Part shown: piece after piece, positions 8,414 to 18,547 of the stretch
How positions within the stretch are numbered: the first letter of the stretch is position 1
Layout of the letters: every line of letters starts with the position of its first letter
NCBI GenBank assembly: GCA_002359185.1
Contig: DEML01000003.1
Coordinates: 62,001 to 126,000, forward strand
Length of the DNA: 64,000 nucleotides
Direction of reading: 5' to 3'
From: Planctomycetaceae bacterium UBA2671
GTDB taxonomy: Bacteria; Planctomycetota; Planctomycetia; Planctomycetales; Planctomycetaceae
Translations under genes and position numbers: made by a program
The notes under the pieces: model-generated
Seen by the model: only the letters and a program-made list of their open reading frames with translations
Told to the model about the DNA's origin: nothing
The model's database searches: none

Positions 8414-9112
8414 ATGTTTAAAGTTCGTAAAGCGGCAGATCGTGGACATGCCGATTTGGGTTGGCTGGATACTTATCATACCTTTTCTTTCTCTTCCTAT
8501 CAGGACTCGCAGCACGTCCGATTTCGGACTCTACGAGTCATGAATGAAGATACCGTCCAGCCGGGAGGAGGATTTGGTGAGCATCCCCATGAAAATATGG
8601 AAATTGTCACCTATGTTCTAGAAGGTGCACTTGAGCATAAGGATTCGATGGGAAATGGCGAGATTCTTCGTCCAGGTGAATTTCAACGGATGTCAGCCGG
8701 TTCTGGGATTACTCACAGCGAATTCAATCCTTCGCAAACAGATCCCGTACATCTGTACCAGATCTGGATTTTTCCCGATAAAAAAGGATTGACTCCCAGC
8801 TATGAACAGAAACGGTTTGATGATGACAAGATGGTCAATCAGTTACGTTTGGTTGCTTCACCAGATGCCGCGGATGGTTCACTGACTATCCATACGGATG
8901 CTCGTATTTATCTGGCAAAACTGGATACTGACATCACGATTGATCATGAATTAGCTGCTGGTCGTCATGCCTGGATCCAGGTCCTTCGCGGAAAAGTAAC
9001 AGTGAATGGCTCGGAACTTGACACCAGCGATGGCATGGCTGTAAGTGAAGAAGAACGACTCAACATTCAGTCTCTAAATCAAGCTGAGATCATGGTCTTT
9101 GATCTTCCGTAG
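8414..9112 (+). CDS. pirin family protein (YhhW-like, quercetinase type)
   Basis: The 232-residue bicupin starts MFKVRKAADRGHADLGWLDTYHTFSF, as YhhW-type pirins do. The metal site is in the first cupin: HPHENMEIVTYVLEGALEHKDSMGN supplies the His, His, His and Glu ligands. GGAG (8404-8407) precedes the ATG at 8414 by 6 bases; a TTG at 8402 is in frame but lacks an RBS. Pirins of this type act as quercetin 2,3-dioxygenases or redox sensors. Its position after the MarR and SDR genes and the shared ATGTAAAC word suggest a common stress or detoxification response. Confidence 0.92.
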   Translation: MFKVRKAADRGHADLGWLDTYHTFSFSSYQDSQHVRFRTLRVMNEDTVQPGGGFGEHPHENMEIVTYVLEGALEHKDSMGNGEILRPGEFQRMSAGSGITHSEFNPSQTDPVHLYQIWIFPDKKGLTPSYEQKRFDDDKMVNQLRLVASPDAADGSLTIHTDARIYLAKLDTDITIDHELAAGRHAWIQVLRGKVTVNGSELDTSDGMAVSEEERLNIQSLNQAEIMVFDLP

Positions 9113-9125
9113 GTGAATTTTGATT

Positions 9126-9180
9126 CGCAAAGATCGCGATGGGTGCAAAGCAGAATTATTACACCTTCGTGATCTTTGCG
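9126..9180. repeat. inverted repeat between pirin and pgi genes
   Basis: Arms CGCAAAGATC (9126-9135) and GATCTTTGCG (9171-9180) pair perfectly; with a few mismatches the pairing extends through about 18 bases (GCGATGGGTG against ACACCTTCGT). No T-run follows, so it is not a classic terminator. It separates the pirin gene from pgi. Confidence 0.65.
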
Positions 9181-9293
9181 ATCTTTGAGTTAACATTCAA
9201 TCCCATTGAGTCGCATTTCCGGGATGGACTGATATATATTAACGACGCAATCAAATTCCTTTGTGTCACTGATCAATCAAGAAAGCCGTTGAT

Positions 9294-10943
9294 ATGTCTG
9301 CTCAACCCGGAAATTCAGGACTGACTTCCCGTTCTGAATGGAAAGCCCTTTGCCAGCATTTTGAATCAATCAAAAATGTTCATCTCCGGGATGCGTTCGC
9401 AGAAGATGCTGATCGAGCCAGCAAATTCAGTGTGGAAGCGGTCGAATTGTTTCTGGATTATTCGAAAAATCGAATCAGTACTGAAACGATGTCGCTTTTG
9501 TTCGATCTGGCGAAATCCGCCAAGCTTAAAGAGCGCACCGAAGCGATGTTCACGGGTGAGAAGATCAATACCACTGAAGATCGAGCCGTGTTGCATACGG
9601 CTTTACGAGCACCAAAAGATGCAGTGATTGAGTTTGAAGGTCAGAATATCGTTCCCGATGTGCATGAAGTTCTCGACAAAATGACCGCGTTCTGCGAGCG
9701 GGTGATCAGCGGAGAATGGACAGGCCACACAGGTCAGCCGATTCGAAATGTGATCAACATTGGCATCGGAGGTTCGGATCTTGGTCCCGTGATGGCTTAC
9801 GAGGCTCTCAAGCATTACAGCAATCGCGACCTCACATTCCGATTTGTCTCCAATGTCGACGGCACCGATTTCGCCGAAGCAACGATCGATCTGGATCCCG
9901 CAGAGACATTAGTCATCGTGGCTTCAAAAACATTCACCACTCAGGAAACCATGACGAACGCCATGAGTGCCCGCAAATGGCTGGTGGATCAACTCGGAGC
10001 GGAATCAGCCGTAGCGAAACATTTCGTGGCTGTTTCAACCAGTTCAAAGCTTGTTCAGGAATTCGGAATCGATACCGAAAATATGTTCGGATTCTGGGAC
10101 TGGGTCGGTGGACGCTACTCGATGGATGCAGCCATTGGTCTTTCGACGATGCTGGCAATCGGGCCTGATCGATTCCGCCAGATGCTCGATGGTTTTCACG
10201 CCATGGATGTTCATTTTCGTGAAACTCAACTCGAAGAGAATCTGCCCGTCATTCTGGCGATGCTCAATATCTGGTACACGAATTTCTTCGAAGCTCAAAC
10301 GGTAGCCGTGCTGCCTTATGATCAATATCTGAAGCGATTCCCGGCGTACCTGCAGCAATTGACGATGGAAAGCAATGGCAAGTCGGTCACACTGGCTGGT
10401 GATGCAATTGATTATGAAACCAGTCCGGTCTTCTGGGGAGAACCGGGTACGAATGGACAACACTCTTTTTACCAGTTGATTCATCAGGGAACGCATTTGA
10501 TTCCCTGTGATTTTATCGCATTTGGACGCTCCTTGAATCCTGTCGGCGATCATCACGACAAACTGATGGCCAACGTCTTTGCTCAGACAGAAGCTCTTGC
10601 ATTTGGAAAAACCAAAGAACAGGTCGAAGCAGAAGGAACCTCTCCCGAGTTGGTCCCGCATCGCGTCTTTTCCGGGAATCGCCCTTCAAATACGCTTTAT
10701 GCAGAAATTCTCACACCGAGAATTTTGGGGAGTCTGATTGCCCTATATGAACACAGTGTGTTTGTGCAGGGCGTCATTTATGATATCGATTCGTTCGATC
10801 AATGGGGCGTGGAACTGGGTAAAGTTCTCGCTAAGAAAATCGTGCCGGAATTGGAATCGAGTGACTCACCAGATCTGGAGCATGACAGTTCGACGAATCA
10901 GTTGATTCGCCGGTATCGAAAATCGCAGGGGCGTACAGTTTGA
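9294..10943 (+). CDS. pgi: glucose-6-phosphate isomerase
   Basis: The 549-residue product matches bacterial Pgi in length and motifs. NIGIGGSDLGPVMAYEAL, VASKTFTTQETMTNA (phosphate-binding), QLTMESNGKSV and WGEPGTNGQHSFYQLIHQGT (catalytic Glu and His region) occur in order. It interconverts glucose-6-phosphate and fructose-6-phosphate in the cytoplasm. The start is the ATG at 9294; no strong RBS is seen. It stands alone, followed by a convergent gene. Confidence 0.97.
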   Translation: MSAQPGNSGLTSRSEWKALCQHFESIKNVHLRDAFAEDADRASKFSVEAVELFLDYSKNRISTETMSLLFDLAKSAKLKERTEAMFTGEKINTTEDRAVLHTALRAPKDAVIEFEGQNIVPDVHEVLDKMTAFCERVISGEWTGHTGQPIRNVINIGIGGSDLGPVMAYEALKHYSNRDLTFRFVSNVDGTDFAEATIDLDPAETLVIVASKTFTTQETMTNAMSARKWLVDQLGAESAVAKHFVAVSTSSKLVQEFGIDTENMFGFWDWVGGRYSMDAAIGLSTMLAIGPDRFRQMLDGFHAMDVHFRETQLEENLPVILAMLNIWYTNFFEAQTVAVLPYDQYLKRFPAYLQQLTMESNGKSVTLAGDAIDYETSPVFWGEPGTNGQHSFYQLIHQGTHLIPCDFIAFGRSLNPVGDHHDKLMANVFAQTEALAFGKTKEQVEAEGTSPELVPHRVFSGNRPSNTLYAEILTPRILGSLIALYEHSVFVQGVIYDIDSFDQWGVELGKVLAKKIVPELESSDSPDLEHDSSTNQLIRRYRKSQGRTV

Positions 10944-10949
10944 TATAAT

Positions 10950-10974
10950 ACCGTAGGTCAGCCTGTCCTACCGT
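10950..10974. repeat. short palindrome of the GTAGGTCAG family (degenerate copy)
   Basis: CGTAGGTCAGCCTGTCCTACCG lies between convergent genes. GTAGG and CCTAC pair around a short loop. It shares GTAGGTCAG with the larger copies at 43972 and 51431, but is shortened. Confidence 0.45.
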
Positions 10975-10984
10975 TGATTAACAA

Positions 10985-12163
10985 TCACTGATCACCCGAG
11001 ATGCCCTTGACCAGATTTCGATCAACCTGCAGTTCAGCTTGCGTTTGCAACTCTGCAATCTGATCCAGTTTACTGGAGATCTTGTTTGAATCCGTCAATA
11101 AGGACAGTTTCATCGAAGTCTTCCAGCTGGCTCCTGCAGCTAGTTTGACAACACGTCCTTCCCGTCGTTCCTGGGCTTTGAAGTTGGGGTAATTTGTCCC
11201 CGGTTCCAGGCCAGTGCAATAACCATCGGCCAGGGATTGCGTGTTTTTCCAGATCGTCAGACAGGGCAGGGAGGTTGTATCAAAATCTAAACTGACTGCT
11301 TCAGTTTGACTGGCATTGGTCAGTAGAACAGGAGTGAATCCGTCGCTATCGGTAATTGGTTTGCAGAAGAACGCTTCCTCGGCGTAACCAGTGGTCGGTT
11401 CGCGATATGTGGAATAAGTGTCCAGTTCTTCTGTGGCTCGGGCATCACGTGGAGTAAGCCTTTTCAGGGGAGCATGCCAGATACTCCCCTTTTCAAGAAT
11501 TGGACTTCCGATATTAATGTGATACAGCAATTGCAACTCGGCTCCTCGTCCGGAACGATTGGTCACGCAATCAGTAATTGTGACTTCATTTGAATTCAGA
11601 ACTGTCCGGTATTCGGAAACCAATTCCAGATGCTGTCCGAAAAGCGTTGCTTCCGAGACCGTTCCTCTGACGACAATTTCAGTCTCTCCATCGGTTTCGA
11701 CTAATTGTAATGTCACTGAAGTCGCAGGCAGGTTGGCAATTCGACCATGCAGAGTAAGATCCGATTCAATGGCGCCCGCGGTTTCATCAATTCCGGGAGG
11801 GCCGTTGGAAGTGAGCCCGCAACGGGTCACCAGTTCATTAAAGCCATCCAGCCAACCCAGTTTATTGCGACTTTTCAGGTCGACGAAAGCCGGATGAACA
11901 GGGTGTTTGACGGGAGAATCCCAACCGACACGTACCTCCCCCGATTGAATCTTCCAAAGTCCCATGCCGCGTGTTGGCAATATGAAAAGAGACTGGAAGC
12001 CATTATTGACTTCAATCACCTCCACACCGGCTGACAAACCAGCTTTCATGGTCGTTTTGGTAACCGACCAGCCTTCAGGAGAGCCATCAATATCTGCAGG
12101 AGCTATTTTCAGATTCGCTTTCGCAGTTTCTCCACACAGTTCCCAGATTCCAGATTCAGACAT
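10985..12163 (-). CDS. DUF4432 family protein (aldose-epimerase-like fold)
   Basis: The 392-residue product has no signal peptide. Blocks such as ILPTRGMGLWKIQSGEVRVGWDSPVKHPVHPAFVDL, GWLDGFNELVTRCGL, LHGRIANLPA, LLYHINIGSP and the late GLEPGTNYPNF match the DUF4432 family, which is related to galactose mutarotase (conserved His in LHGR and YHIN, Glu in GLEPGTN). A sugar-binding or epimerase role is likely; no reaction can be assigned. It is convergent with pgi and lies 110 bases downstream of the HlyD-type gene on the same strand. Confidence 0.82.
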   Translation of the reverse strand: MSESGIWELCGETAKANLKIAPADIDGSPEGWSVTKTTMKAGLSAGVEVIEVNNGFQSLFILPTRGMGLWKIQSGEVRVGWDSPVKHPVHPAFVDLKSRNKLGWLDGFNELVTRCGLTSNGPPGIDETAGAIESDLTLHGRIANLPATSVTLQLVETDGETEIVVRGTVSEATLFGQHLELVSEYRTVLNSNEVTITDCVTNRSGRGAELQLLYHINIGSPILEKGSIWHAPLKRLTPRDARATEELDTYSTYREPTTGYAEEAFFCKPITDSDGFTPVLLTNASQTEAVSLDFDTTSLPCLTIWKNTQSLADGYCTGLEPGTNYPNFKAQERREGRVVKLAAGASWKTSMKLSLLTDSNKISSKLDQIAELQTQAELQVDRNLVKGISGDQ

Positions 12164-12273
12164 AAGAGCTACGCTTTTGCAGGGGATTATTGAAATCGCT
12201 CGGAAGTTTCAATCTCAATGAAATTGAAAACGTCCGAGCGAATGAAATCACAATTTACAATTGCTAACTGAAA

Positions 12274-13803
12274 TTATTTCTTAGGAGCATTTTTTAGAAT
12301 TTCATCACCGGCACTCAATCCTTCAAGGATTTCCTGTTTCTTATCTCTTTCCAATCCCAGGGTGACCGGCTGCTTCTTGGGTTCATCTCCAGCAAGCCAG
12401 ACATAAGGCCCATCCTGTTCACTGAACTCATCCTGATGAATCACAGATGTTGGAATCATAATGGCCTCGGCTGACTTTTTGATGCGGATTTTGACATCGG
12501 AGGTCATCCCCGGTACCAATCCGTCATTGTCAGCATCTGCTCGACGCAATCGTAACGTGGCTTTGTATTTTCCATCACTTTGTGCGACCGAGTCCACCTC
12601 AACAACCTGAGCATACATCTGACCGTTGAGCATCGATTTCGGCTTGACGATTGCCAGTTGTCCCACTTCCACTTCTGCCAGTTGCTCTTCCGTCAGATCA
12701 GCCACGACAGAAAGCAGGTCGGGATCGACTACGGTCATCAACACACTGTTGGCTGAAACGGATCCACCCGGAATCAATTGTTTTTCACGAGTACTGATTT
12801 CCGACCATTTTCCCAGCTTTTCCTGTCCGTAGAATACGATTCCAGAACGAGGAGCGAGAATGGTCATCCCTTGACGATCAGCTTTCATTTCGGCCAGTTT
12901 TTCTTTGCTCTCAGCCAGATCACGCTGCATCTGTTCGATATCGAGTTCTTTTTTCTGAATCATCATCGGCAGTGATACAACAGTTTTGGCCTGTGTCAAA
13001 GCGGCTCGGGCTTGAGAGTCTATCATCCCCTGTTTTTCACGAGGGATTAACGCTTCAATCAAACGATCACGACGAAGTTTTGCCCGCTCGACTGCTCTCT
13101 GAGCCATTTCTGCATCGCGTTTGGCTCGCAGCAATACGATCTCTTCCGTCTGTTCTGTCAAATCATCGGCTTCATACATTTGCGTCAATTGATTGAGTTC
13201 TTCCTGAGCATATTCCAGTTGATACTCTGAAAATTTCAGATTCAATTCAGCCGACTTCAGATCTTCCTGTTCCTGCACATTCAAGTAATAGTCCAGGTTG
13301 TCTTTCGCTTCTTCTGCACTGCGATTAACCTGTTCGAGATCCATTGCAGTCGATTCTTTAAGAAAGCGAAGTTCATCCGTTGCCATCCGCAGGGAAAGAG
13401 TGGTTGTGACTAACGCCTGTTCCGCTTTGTCGATCGCTTTATCGAGATCTTCTGTTTCGAGAACAATTAACGGATCCCCTTCCATGACAGTTTCCCCATG
13501 TTCAACCGCATCAACAACTTTCAAAGTTGTCCAGGCTTTGGGGGTGAGGATGATTTGATCGGCATCCAGTCCGACAAAAATCCCTGTTGTGCTGATCGTT
13601 GGCAGAAACTTAGAAGTCTCCACTTTGATGGTTACTGGTTCTTCAGCAATGGCGTTAGCTGCAACATCCTCAGATTTCTCAACAGCTTTTTCATCAGCTT
13701 GCAGTAAAGTGGCTTGTTGAAATTCCAGAACTGAAAAGCCAAAAAGGAACAAGAAGAGAGGACAGTAAGTGTTTAGAAAAGATCGTTTCGGTGTCATTCG
13801 CAT
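12274..13803 (-). CDS. HlyD/RND-type periplasmic adaptor (membrane fusion) protein
   Basis: The 509-residue product has an N-terminal membrane segment (YCPLFLFLFGFSVLEF). A beta-barrel/lipoyl segment follows (TPKAWTTLKVVDAVEHGETVMEGDPLIVLETEDLDKAI), then a long coiled coil (about residues 120-300, rich in Glu, Lys, Leu and Ala), a second lipoyl half (TILAPRSGIVFYGQ) and a barrel with GMTSDVKIRI. These are adaptor proteins that link an inner-membrane pump to the outer envelope. AGGAG lies 7 bases before the ATG. No pump or outer-membrane channel gene is in the window, so the partner is unknown. Confidence 0.85.
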   Translation of the reverse strand: MRMTPKRSFLNTYCPLFLFLFGFSVLEFQQATLLQADEKAVEKSEDVAANAIAEEPVTIKVETSKFLPTISTTGIFVGLDADQIILTPKAWTTLKVVDAVEHGETVMEGDPLIVLETEDLDKAIDKAEQALVTTTLSLRMATDELRFLKESTAMDLEQVNRSAEEAKDNLDYYLNVQEQEDLKSAELNLKFSEYQLEYAQEELNQLTQMYEADDLTEQTEEIVLLRAKRDAEMAQRAVERAKLRRDRLIEALIPREKQGMIDSQARAALTQAKTVVSLPMMIQKKELDIEQMQRDLAESKEKLAEMKADRQGMTILAPRSGIVFYGQEKLGKWSEISTREKQLIPGGSVSANSVLMTVVDPDLLSVVADLTEEQLAEVEVGQLAIVKPKSMLNGQMYAQVVEVDSVAQSDGKYKATLRLRRADADNDGLVPGMTSDVKIRIKKSAEAIMIPTSVIHQDEFSEQDGPYVWLAGDEPKKQPVTLGLERDKKQEILEGLSAGDEILKNAPKK

Positions 13804-14019
13804 CGTGCGCTCCTGTGAAACTCTATCGATGTGTCAATCTGACAAGGGTTTCCCCGTGACAGATGCATATTGTAAAGTGCTGAACTCTCAAAATCGATGA
13901 AATGAACTGTCAGGCTCCCTTTGATTCCAATAAACAGGGAAATGAATTCTAATGAATAAATCATCATGAATTCTACCCTGTTTTGAACTTTAGCGACTTC
14001 AGACGGACGCTGCCAGAGA

Positions 14020-14049
14020 GTGACAATTTTCGGTCAAACCTGATATGCT
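14020..14049 (+). promoter_or_regulatory. possible mutS promoter
   Basis: GTGACA (14020-14025) and TATGCT (14044-14049) are 18 bases apart, 41 bases before the mutS ATG. It is only a moderate consensus match. Confidence 0.3.
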
Positions 14050-14089
14050 GGGCAGTTCAATTTAGGCGACCCGAATTTAACAATCGAGA

Positions 14090-16843
14090 ATGGATATTCA
14101 TCCCATAATGGCGGATTCCAGTACCAAAATCAGTGATTCCAAAAATGAATCCGAGACAAATATAAAAGTAGAAAAAAATAAAAAGCCTGCTCCGAAGCTG
14201 ACGCCGATGATGGAACGCTATCTCGAAGTCAAGCAGCAGCATCCCAACAGCCTGCTCCTGTTTCGGATGGGAGATTTTTACGAGCTATTTTATGAAGATG
14301 CTGAGATAGCTGCAAAGATTTTAGGTCTGACTCTCACGAGCCGTGATAAAGGATCTTCGAATCCGATTGGCATGGCTGGGTTTCCCTATCATGCCCTCGA
14401 TAATTATCTGCAAAAACTGATTCGCGCCGGTCACCGGGCGGCAATTTGCGAGCAGGTTGAGGATCCTAAGCAGGCTAAAGGGCTCGTTAAACGAGAAGTG
14501 ACTCGTGTTGTCACTCCAGGCACCTTGACCGAAGATTCTCTACTCGATCCCCGAACGAGTAATTTTCTTGTTTCAGTTTCTATTCATAAAAAATCAGTCG
14601 GCCTGGCTTGGCTCGAACTCTCGACTGGCCGTTTTCAATTGACCACCTGTCCCATTTCCGATCTGGCCGATGAATTGGCGCGGTTATCGCCCGCGGAATT
14701 ATTGATCCCACAGGGCTTAGAAGATGATGACGTCTTCGCAGAATCCGCTTTGACATTGAACGAAACCGTGCTCACGGAGCGTCCGCCTTGGTCGTATGTG
14801 GCCGACACCTGTCTGGATCGATTGAAAAAGCATTTTCGTACGCAGTCGCTGGAAGGCTTCGATGTTGAAGATTCTTCTCATGGCGTTGTTGCAGCCGGTG
14901 TATTGCTCGAATATGTGCAGGAAACGCAGCGAACTTCGCTCGACCACATGACGCAGCTGGAGAATTATCGCTCTGAAAACACGGTTCATATCGACGAAGC
15001 GACTCGCAGAAGCCTGGAATTGACTCAGACACTTCGAGGCGGGCATCGTCATGGATCATTACTGCAAGTCATCGATCAAACTGTTACTCCGATGGGAGCA
15101 AGGCTTCTGGCAGACTGGATTGCGAATCCATTGACTGATCTCGAAGTGATTGTCTCACGAGCCGATGCTGTCGAAGAGTTGACACAAAACAGTGCATTGA
15201 ATCGAGATCTGCGATCGGAACTGGACGAGACATACGATCTGCAACGGCTAGCGGCTCGGGTAGCGACAGGACGCTGTAATCCGCGGGATCTTGTCTGGCT
15301 GGCACGGACACTCAAGATGCTACCGAAAATGAAAGCCTTGCTGGCGGCTCGCAAATCGAATCGGCTGCAGGATCTCGAAAGTCGAATCGATTTGTGTGAA
15401 GATGTCCGGGCAGCCATCGAGCCCTGTCTGGTCGATGAACCGCCTCTCAATCTGACCGATGGCGATTTGATCCGTCCCGGCTTTAACGAACGCCTCGATG
15501 AACTGCGCGAACTTTCCCGCGGCGGAAAAGAATGGATCGCCGCCTATCAGGCTCGTGAAATCGAGCGGACTGGAATTACCAATCTGAAAGTCGGCTTCAA
15601 TAAAGTCTTTGGTTATTATCTCGAAGTGACCGCTGCTCAATTGAATAAAGTGCCTGACGATTATCATCGTAAGCAGACGCTGAAAAATCAGGAACGATAT
15701 ATCACGCCGGAACTCAAGGAGCATGAGGAGAAAGTACTCACAGCCGATCAGCAATCGCTCGCACTGGAGGCGGAATTGTTTCAGGAGTTGCGGAATATGG
15801 TCGGACAACATCTGATGCGACTTCAGCAGACAGCTATTATACTGGCAGAACTCGATGTGCTGACCTGCTTTGCACACACGGCTATGGAACATCGCTACTG
15901 TCGTCCAGAATTAACCTTGTCTCCAGTACTCGATATTCGAGAAGGCCGTCATCCCGTTCTCGATCAAATGCTGCCCAGTGGACAGTTTGTACCGAACGAT
16001 GTTCTGCTTGGAAATGACTCTGAGTCTACTACCGTTGAAGAGGCAACTGAATCTGAGACGTTGCAATCACTTGATCATGGTCGCGTGCAGGTGATTACAG
16101 GTCCCAATATGGCTGGTAAGAGTACATACATTCGTCAGGCTGCTCTCATCACCTTAATGGCTCAAACAGGCTCCTTTGTTCCGGCCAGTGAAGCGAGAAT
16201 CGGTATTGTCGATCGAATCTTTGCCCGTGTTGGAGCCAGTGATGAACTGAGCAAAGGTCAAAGTACATTTATGGTGGAAATGACAGAGACTGCACGCATT
16301 CTCAACACAGCGACAGATCGTTCACTTGTCATTCTCGACGAAATTGGTCGCGGCACCAGTACGTACGATGGACTTTCGCTGGCATGGGCGATCACCGAAT
16401 ATCTGCATGATATCACGGGAGCCCGGACGATGTTCGCGACTCACTATCACGAGTTGACTGATCTGGCTGAGACTTTAAGCGGGATCCGCAACTGGAATGT
16501 CGCCGTGCATGAATGTGATGGCGATGTCATCTTCCTGCATAAAATTGTTCCCGGTGCAGCCGACAAAAGTTACGGGATTCATGTGGCTCGACTGGCAGGA
16601 GTGCCGGGGCAGGTGATTACCCGGGCCAATCAAATTCTGGAAACGCTTGAAACAGATAAGACCGACGAGCAGGGGAAATCAACCATTCCTCCCCGGCAAA
16701 CAGACAAGGCGACTCAACGCCAGCTCAATCTCTTCGAGCCGCCGCCCCATCCAATTCTGGAAGAACTTAAACATCTGGATCTGGATAGCCTGACTCCAAA
16801 AGCGGCATTGGATCGACTTTATGAACTTCGTAAAGGTTTGTGA
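14090..16843 (+). CDS. mutS: DNA mismatch repair protein MutS
   Basis: The 917-residue product has all MutS domains. The mismatch-recognition domain carries RMGDFYELFYEDA (F-x-E), followed by connector, lever and clamp. The ATPase domain carries Walker A GPNMAGKSTYIRQ, ELSKGQSTFMVEM and Walker B LVILDEIGRGTSTYDG. An acidic linker (about residues 643-660) interrupts the region just before Walker A. MutS binds mispaired bases in DNA and recruits MutL. ATG at 14090 is used; a second ATG at 14108 is possible because the first 30 residues are non-conserved. pncC follows 9 bases after the stop. Confidence 0.97.
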   Translation: MDIHPIMADSSTKISDSKNESETNIKVEKNKKPAPKLTPMMERYLEVKQQHPNSLLLFRMGDFYELFYEDAEIAAKILGLTLTSRDKGSSNPIGMAGFPYHALDNYLQKLIRAGHRAAICEQVEDPKQAKGLVKREVTRVVTPGTLTEDSLLDPRTSNFLVSVSIHKKSVGLAWLELSTGRFQLTTCPISDLADELARLSPAELLIPQGLEDDDVFAESALTLNETVLTERPPWSYVADTCLDRLKKHFRTQSLEGFDVEDSSHGVVAAGVLLEYVQETQRTSLDHMTQLENYRSENTVHIDEATRRSLELTQTLRGGHRHGSLLQVIDQTVTPMGARLLADWIANPLTDLEVIVSRADAVEELTQNSALNRDLRSELDETYDLQRLAARVATGRCNPRDLVWLARTLKMLPKMKALLAARKSNRLQDLESRIDLCEDVRAAIEPCLVDEPPLNLTDGDLIRPGFNERLDELRELSRGGKEWIAAYQAREIERTGITNLKVGFNKVFGYYLEVTAAQLNKVPDDYHRKQTLKNQERYITPELKEHEEKVLTADQQSLALEAELFQELRNMVGQHLMRLQQTAIILAELDVLTCFAHTAMEHRYCRPELTLSPVLDIREGRHPVLDQMLPSGQFVPNDVLLGNDSESTTVEEATESETLQSLDHGRVQVITGPNMAGKSTYIRQAALITLMAQTGSFVPASEARIGIVDRIFARVGASDELSKGQSTFMVEMTETARILNTATDRSLVILDEIGRGTSTYDGLSLAWAITEYLHDITGARTMFATHYHELTDLAETLSGIRNWNVAVHECDGDVIFLHKIVPGAADKSYGIHVARLAGVPGQVITRANQILETLETDKTDEQGKSTIPPRQTDKATQRQLNLFEPPPHPILEELKHLDLDSLTPKAALDRLYELRKGL

Positions 16844-16852
16844 GATTGCAAG

Positions 16853-17377
16853 ATGAATAAATTGGATAAAGTGGCTCGTGAAGTTGCTGACTCTTTAAAA
16901 AGTCAGAATCTGAATATTGTATTTGCAGAAAGCTGCACCTGCGGTTTGCTCGCGGCGACTTTGGGAAAAATTCCTGGAATTTCTCAGAATTTTTGTGGCT
17001 CTGCCGTGACTTATCAGAATGATACGAAAGCGAACTGGCTGGGGATATCACATCAGATTCTCGAAAACCCCGGTCCCGTCAGTGAAATTGTCGCCCGCTT
17101 GATGGCAGAAAATGTCCTCAAGAAAACCCCGCATGCTGATGTCGCAGTTTCCGTGACCGGACATCTCGGTCCGGATGCGGAGAAAAAGCTGGATGGCGTC
17201 GTCTACGTCGGGATTGGTTACCGAAAATTTGAATCAGGCATCGAAGTGACACGGTTACTGCTGCCAGACAAATATACAGAACAGACAGAAAATCACTCGT
17301 TGCGACTTTGTCGGCTGGATGACTTACTGCTGCAAATCTTTAAACTGCTGCTGCAATCGCTTGCTGAACAATCTTAG
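16853..17377 (+). CDS. pncC: nicotinamide-nucleotide amidohydrolase (CinA C-terminal domain only)
   Basis: The 174-residue product is the stand-alone CinA C-terminal domain. AESCTCGLLAATLGKIPGIS and the block FCGSAVTYQNDTKANWLGI...VSVTGHLGP are typical. PncC-type enzymes deamidate NMN to NaMN in pyridine-nucleotide salvage. The gene starts 9 bases after mutS and is probably co-transcribed. Its 3' end overlaps the convergent threonine aldolase gene by 38 bases. Confidence 0.9.
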   Translation: MNKLDKVAREVADSLKSQNLNIVFAESCTCGLLAATLGKIPGISQNFCGSAVTYQNDTKANWLGISHQILENPGPVSEIVARLMAENVLKKTPHADVAVSVTGHLGPDAEKKLDGVVYVGIGYRKFESGIEVTRLLLPDKYTEQTENHSLRLCRLDDLLLQIFKLLLQSLAEQS

Positions 17378-18374
17378 CGGCCTGTTCTGTCATGTCGGCA
17401 TCGATATCTCGATGAAAAACGGCTCGTATTCTTTGTGGTCCGATGTCGTACATTTTCAGGCCAAGGGCAGCGAAACGAGTCGCGATTTCCTCAGCAGTTC
17501 CCAATTCCTCACTGACTTTGATGAAGACGATATTCGTTTCCACTTCATTCAAAGGGACGGTCAATCCAGGAACCTGGCTGATCTCTTCAGCAAATCGATA
17601 CGCGTTTCGATGATCGTCTGCGAGCTGATCTCGATGGTTCTCCAATGCATACTGAGCTGCCGCTGCAATTATACCAGCTTGTCTTAATGCTCCTCCAAAT
17701 GATTTCCGTGCCCGTCTGGCACGCTGAATAACATCGTTGTCACCAACTAGAATCGATCCCATCGGACAGCCGAGTCCTTTGGAAAAGCAGATGCTGACAG
17801 TATCAAATAGTTCTGCGACTTGAGCAGGAGTATAATTCTGAGCCGTGCAGGCATTGAAGATACGAGCGCCATCAAGATGGCAAATCAAATCGTTGGATCT
17901 GCCCCATTCGGTCACTCGCTCCAACTGATCTAAGGGATAGGCTCTTCCGCCACCGATGTTGGTTGTGTTTTCCAGACACAAAACTTTCGACTGCGGAAAG
18001 TGCTGTTCTTTTGGTTTTTTGCGTCCTTTGAGATGTTCCACATCAAGCATGCCTCCCACTCCCGGTATGTACTGGACACTGACTCCAGTTAAAGCCGCCG
18101 GGGCTCCACCTTCGTAATTGGCAAGGTGTCCGTGGCTCTCGATCAGAATTTCATCTCCCGGTCGACAATGCGCCCAGAGCGCAGCCTGATTCGATTGCGT
18201 CCCTGAACAACAAAACACGGCTGCCTGCTTCCCGAACAGTTCACAGCAAAACGCTTCGAGCCGATTGACGGTCGGATCCTCCCCAACCATATCATCACCA
18301 ACTTCCGCATCAAACATCGCCTGTCGCATAGCGAGAGTTGGTTTTGTGAAGGTGTCGCTACGTAAATCAATCAT
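17340..18374 (-). CDS. ltaE: low-specificity L-threonine aldolase
   Basis: The 344-residue PLP enzyme starts MIDLRSDTFTKPTLAMRQAM, typical of the family. Further motifs are DDMVGEDPTVNRLE, the substrate/cofactor block CHLDGARIFNA and the PLP lysine in VSICFSKGLGCPMGSILVG. It cleaves threonine or allo-threonine to glycine and acetaldehyde. ATG at 18374 is preferred over an in-frame TTG at 18389. Its end overlaps that of pncC by 38 bases, tail to tail. Confidence 0.93.
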   Translation of the reverse strand: MIDLRSDTFTKPTLAMRQAMFDAEVGDDMVGEDPTVNRLEAFCCELFGKQAAVFCCSGTQSNQAALWAHCRPGDEILIESHGHLANYEGGAPAALTGVSVQYIPGVGGMLDVEHLKGRKKPKEQHFPQSKVLCLENTTNIGGGRAYPLDQLERVTEWGRSNDLICHLDGARIFNACTAQNYTPAQVAELFDTVSICFSKGLGCPMGSILVGDNDVIQRARRARKSFGGALRQAGIIAAAAQYALENHRDQLADDHRNAYRFAEEISQVPGLTVPLNEVETNIVFIKVSEELGTAEEIATRFAALGLKMYDIGPQRIRAVFHRDIDADMTEQAAKIVQQAIAAAV

Positions 18375-18547
18375 GATCTGGTTCCACAATGAAGATTTCG
18401 GGCAATTTTTCGATGGAAGTTAATATCCAATGAGAATTTTCATCTCTCCCAATTGCTGTAATCGGAGATAGAGATAGGATACGATATTGAGCCCGTTTGA
18501 ATAAGTGTTAAGCGAAATTCCATCTGCATGAAATCCATGCGGAATTG

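Noticed and set aside
9139..9324. 61-residue plus-strand ORF before pgi
   Set aside because: It contains the inverted repeat at 9126-9180 and overlaps the start of pgi out of frame.
10044..10661. Long antisense ORF (205 residues) inside pgi
   Set aside because: It lies wholly opposite a clear gene and has no family-like motif; antisense open frames are common in this coding bias.
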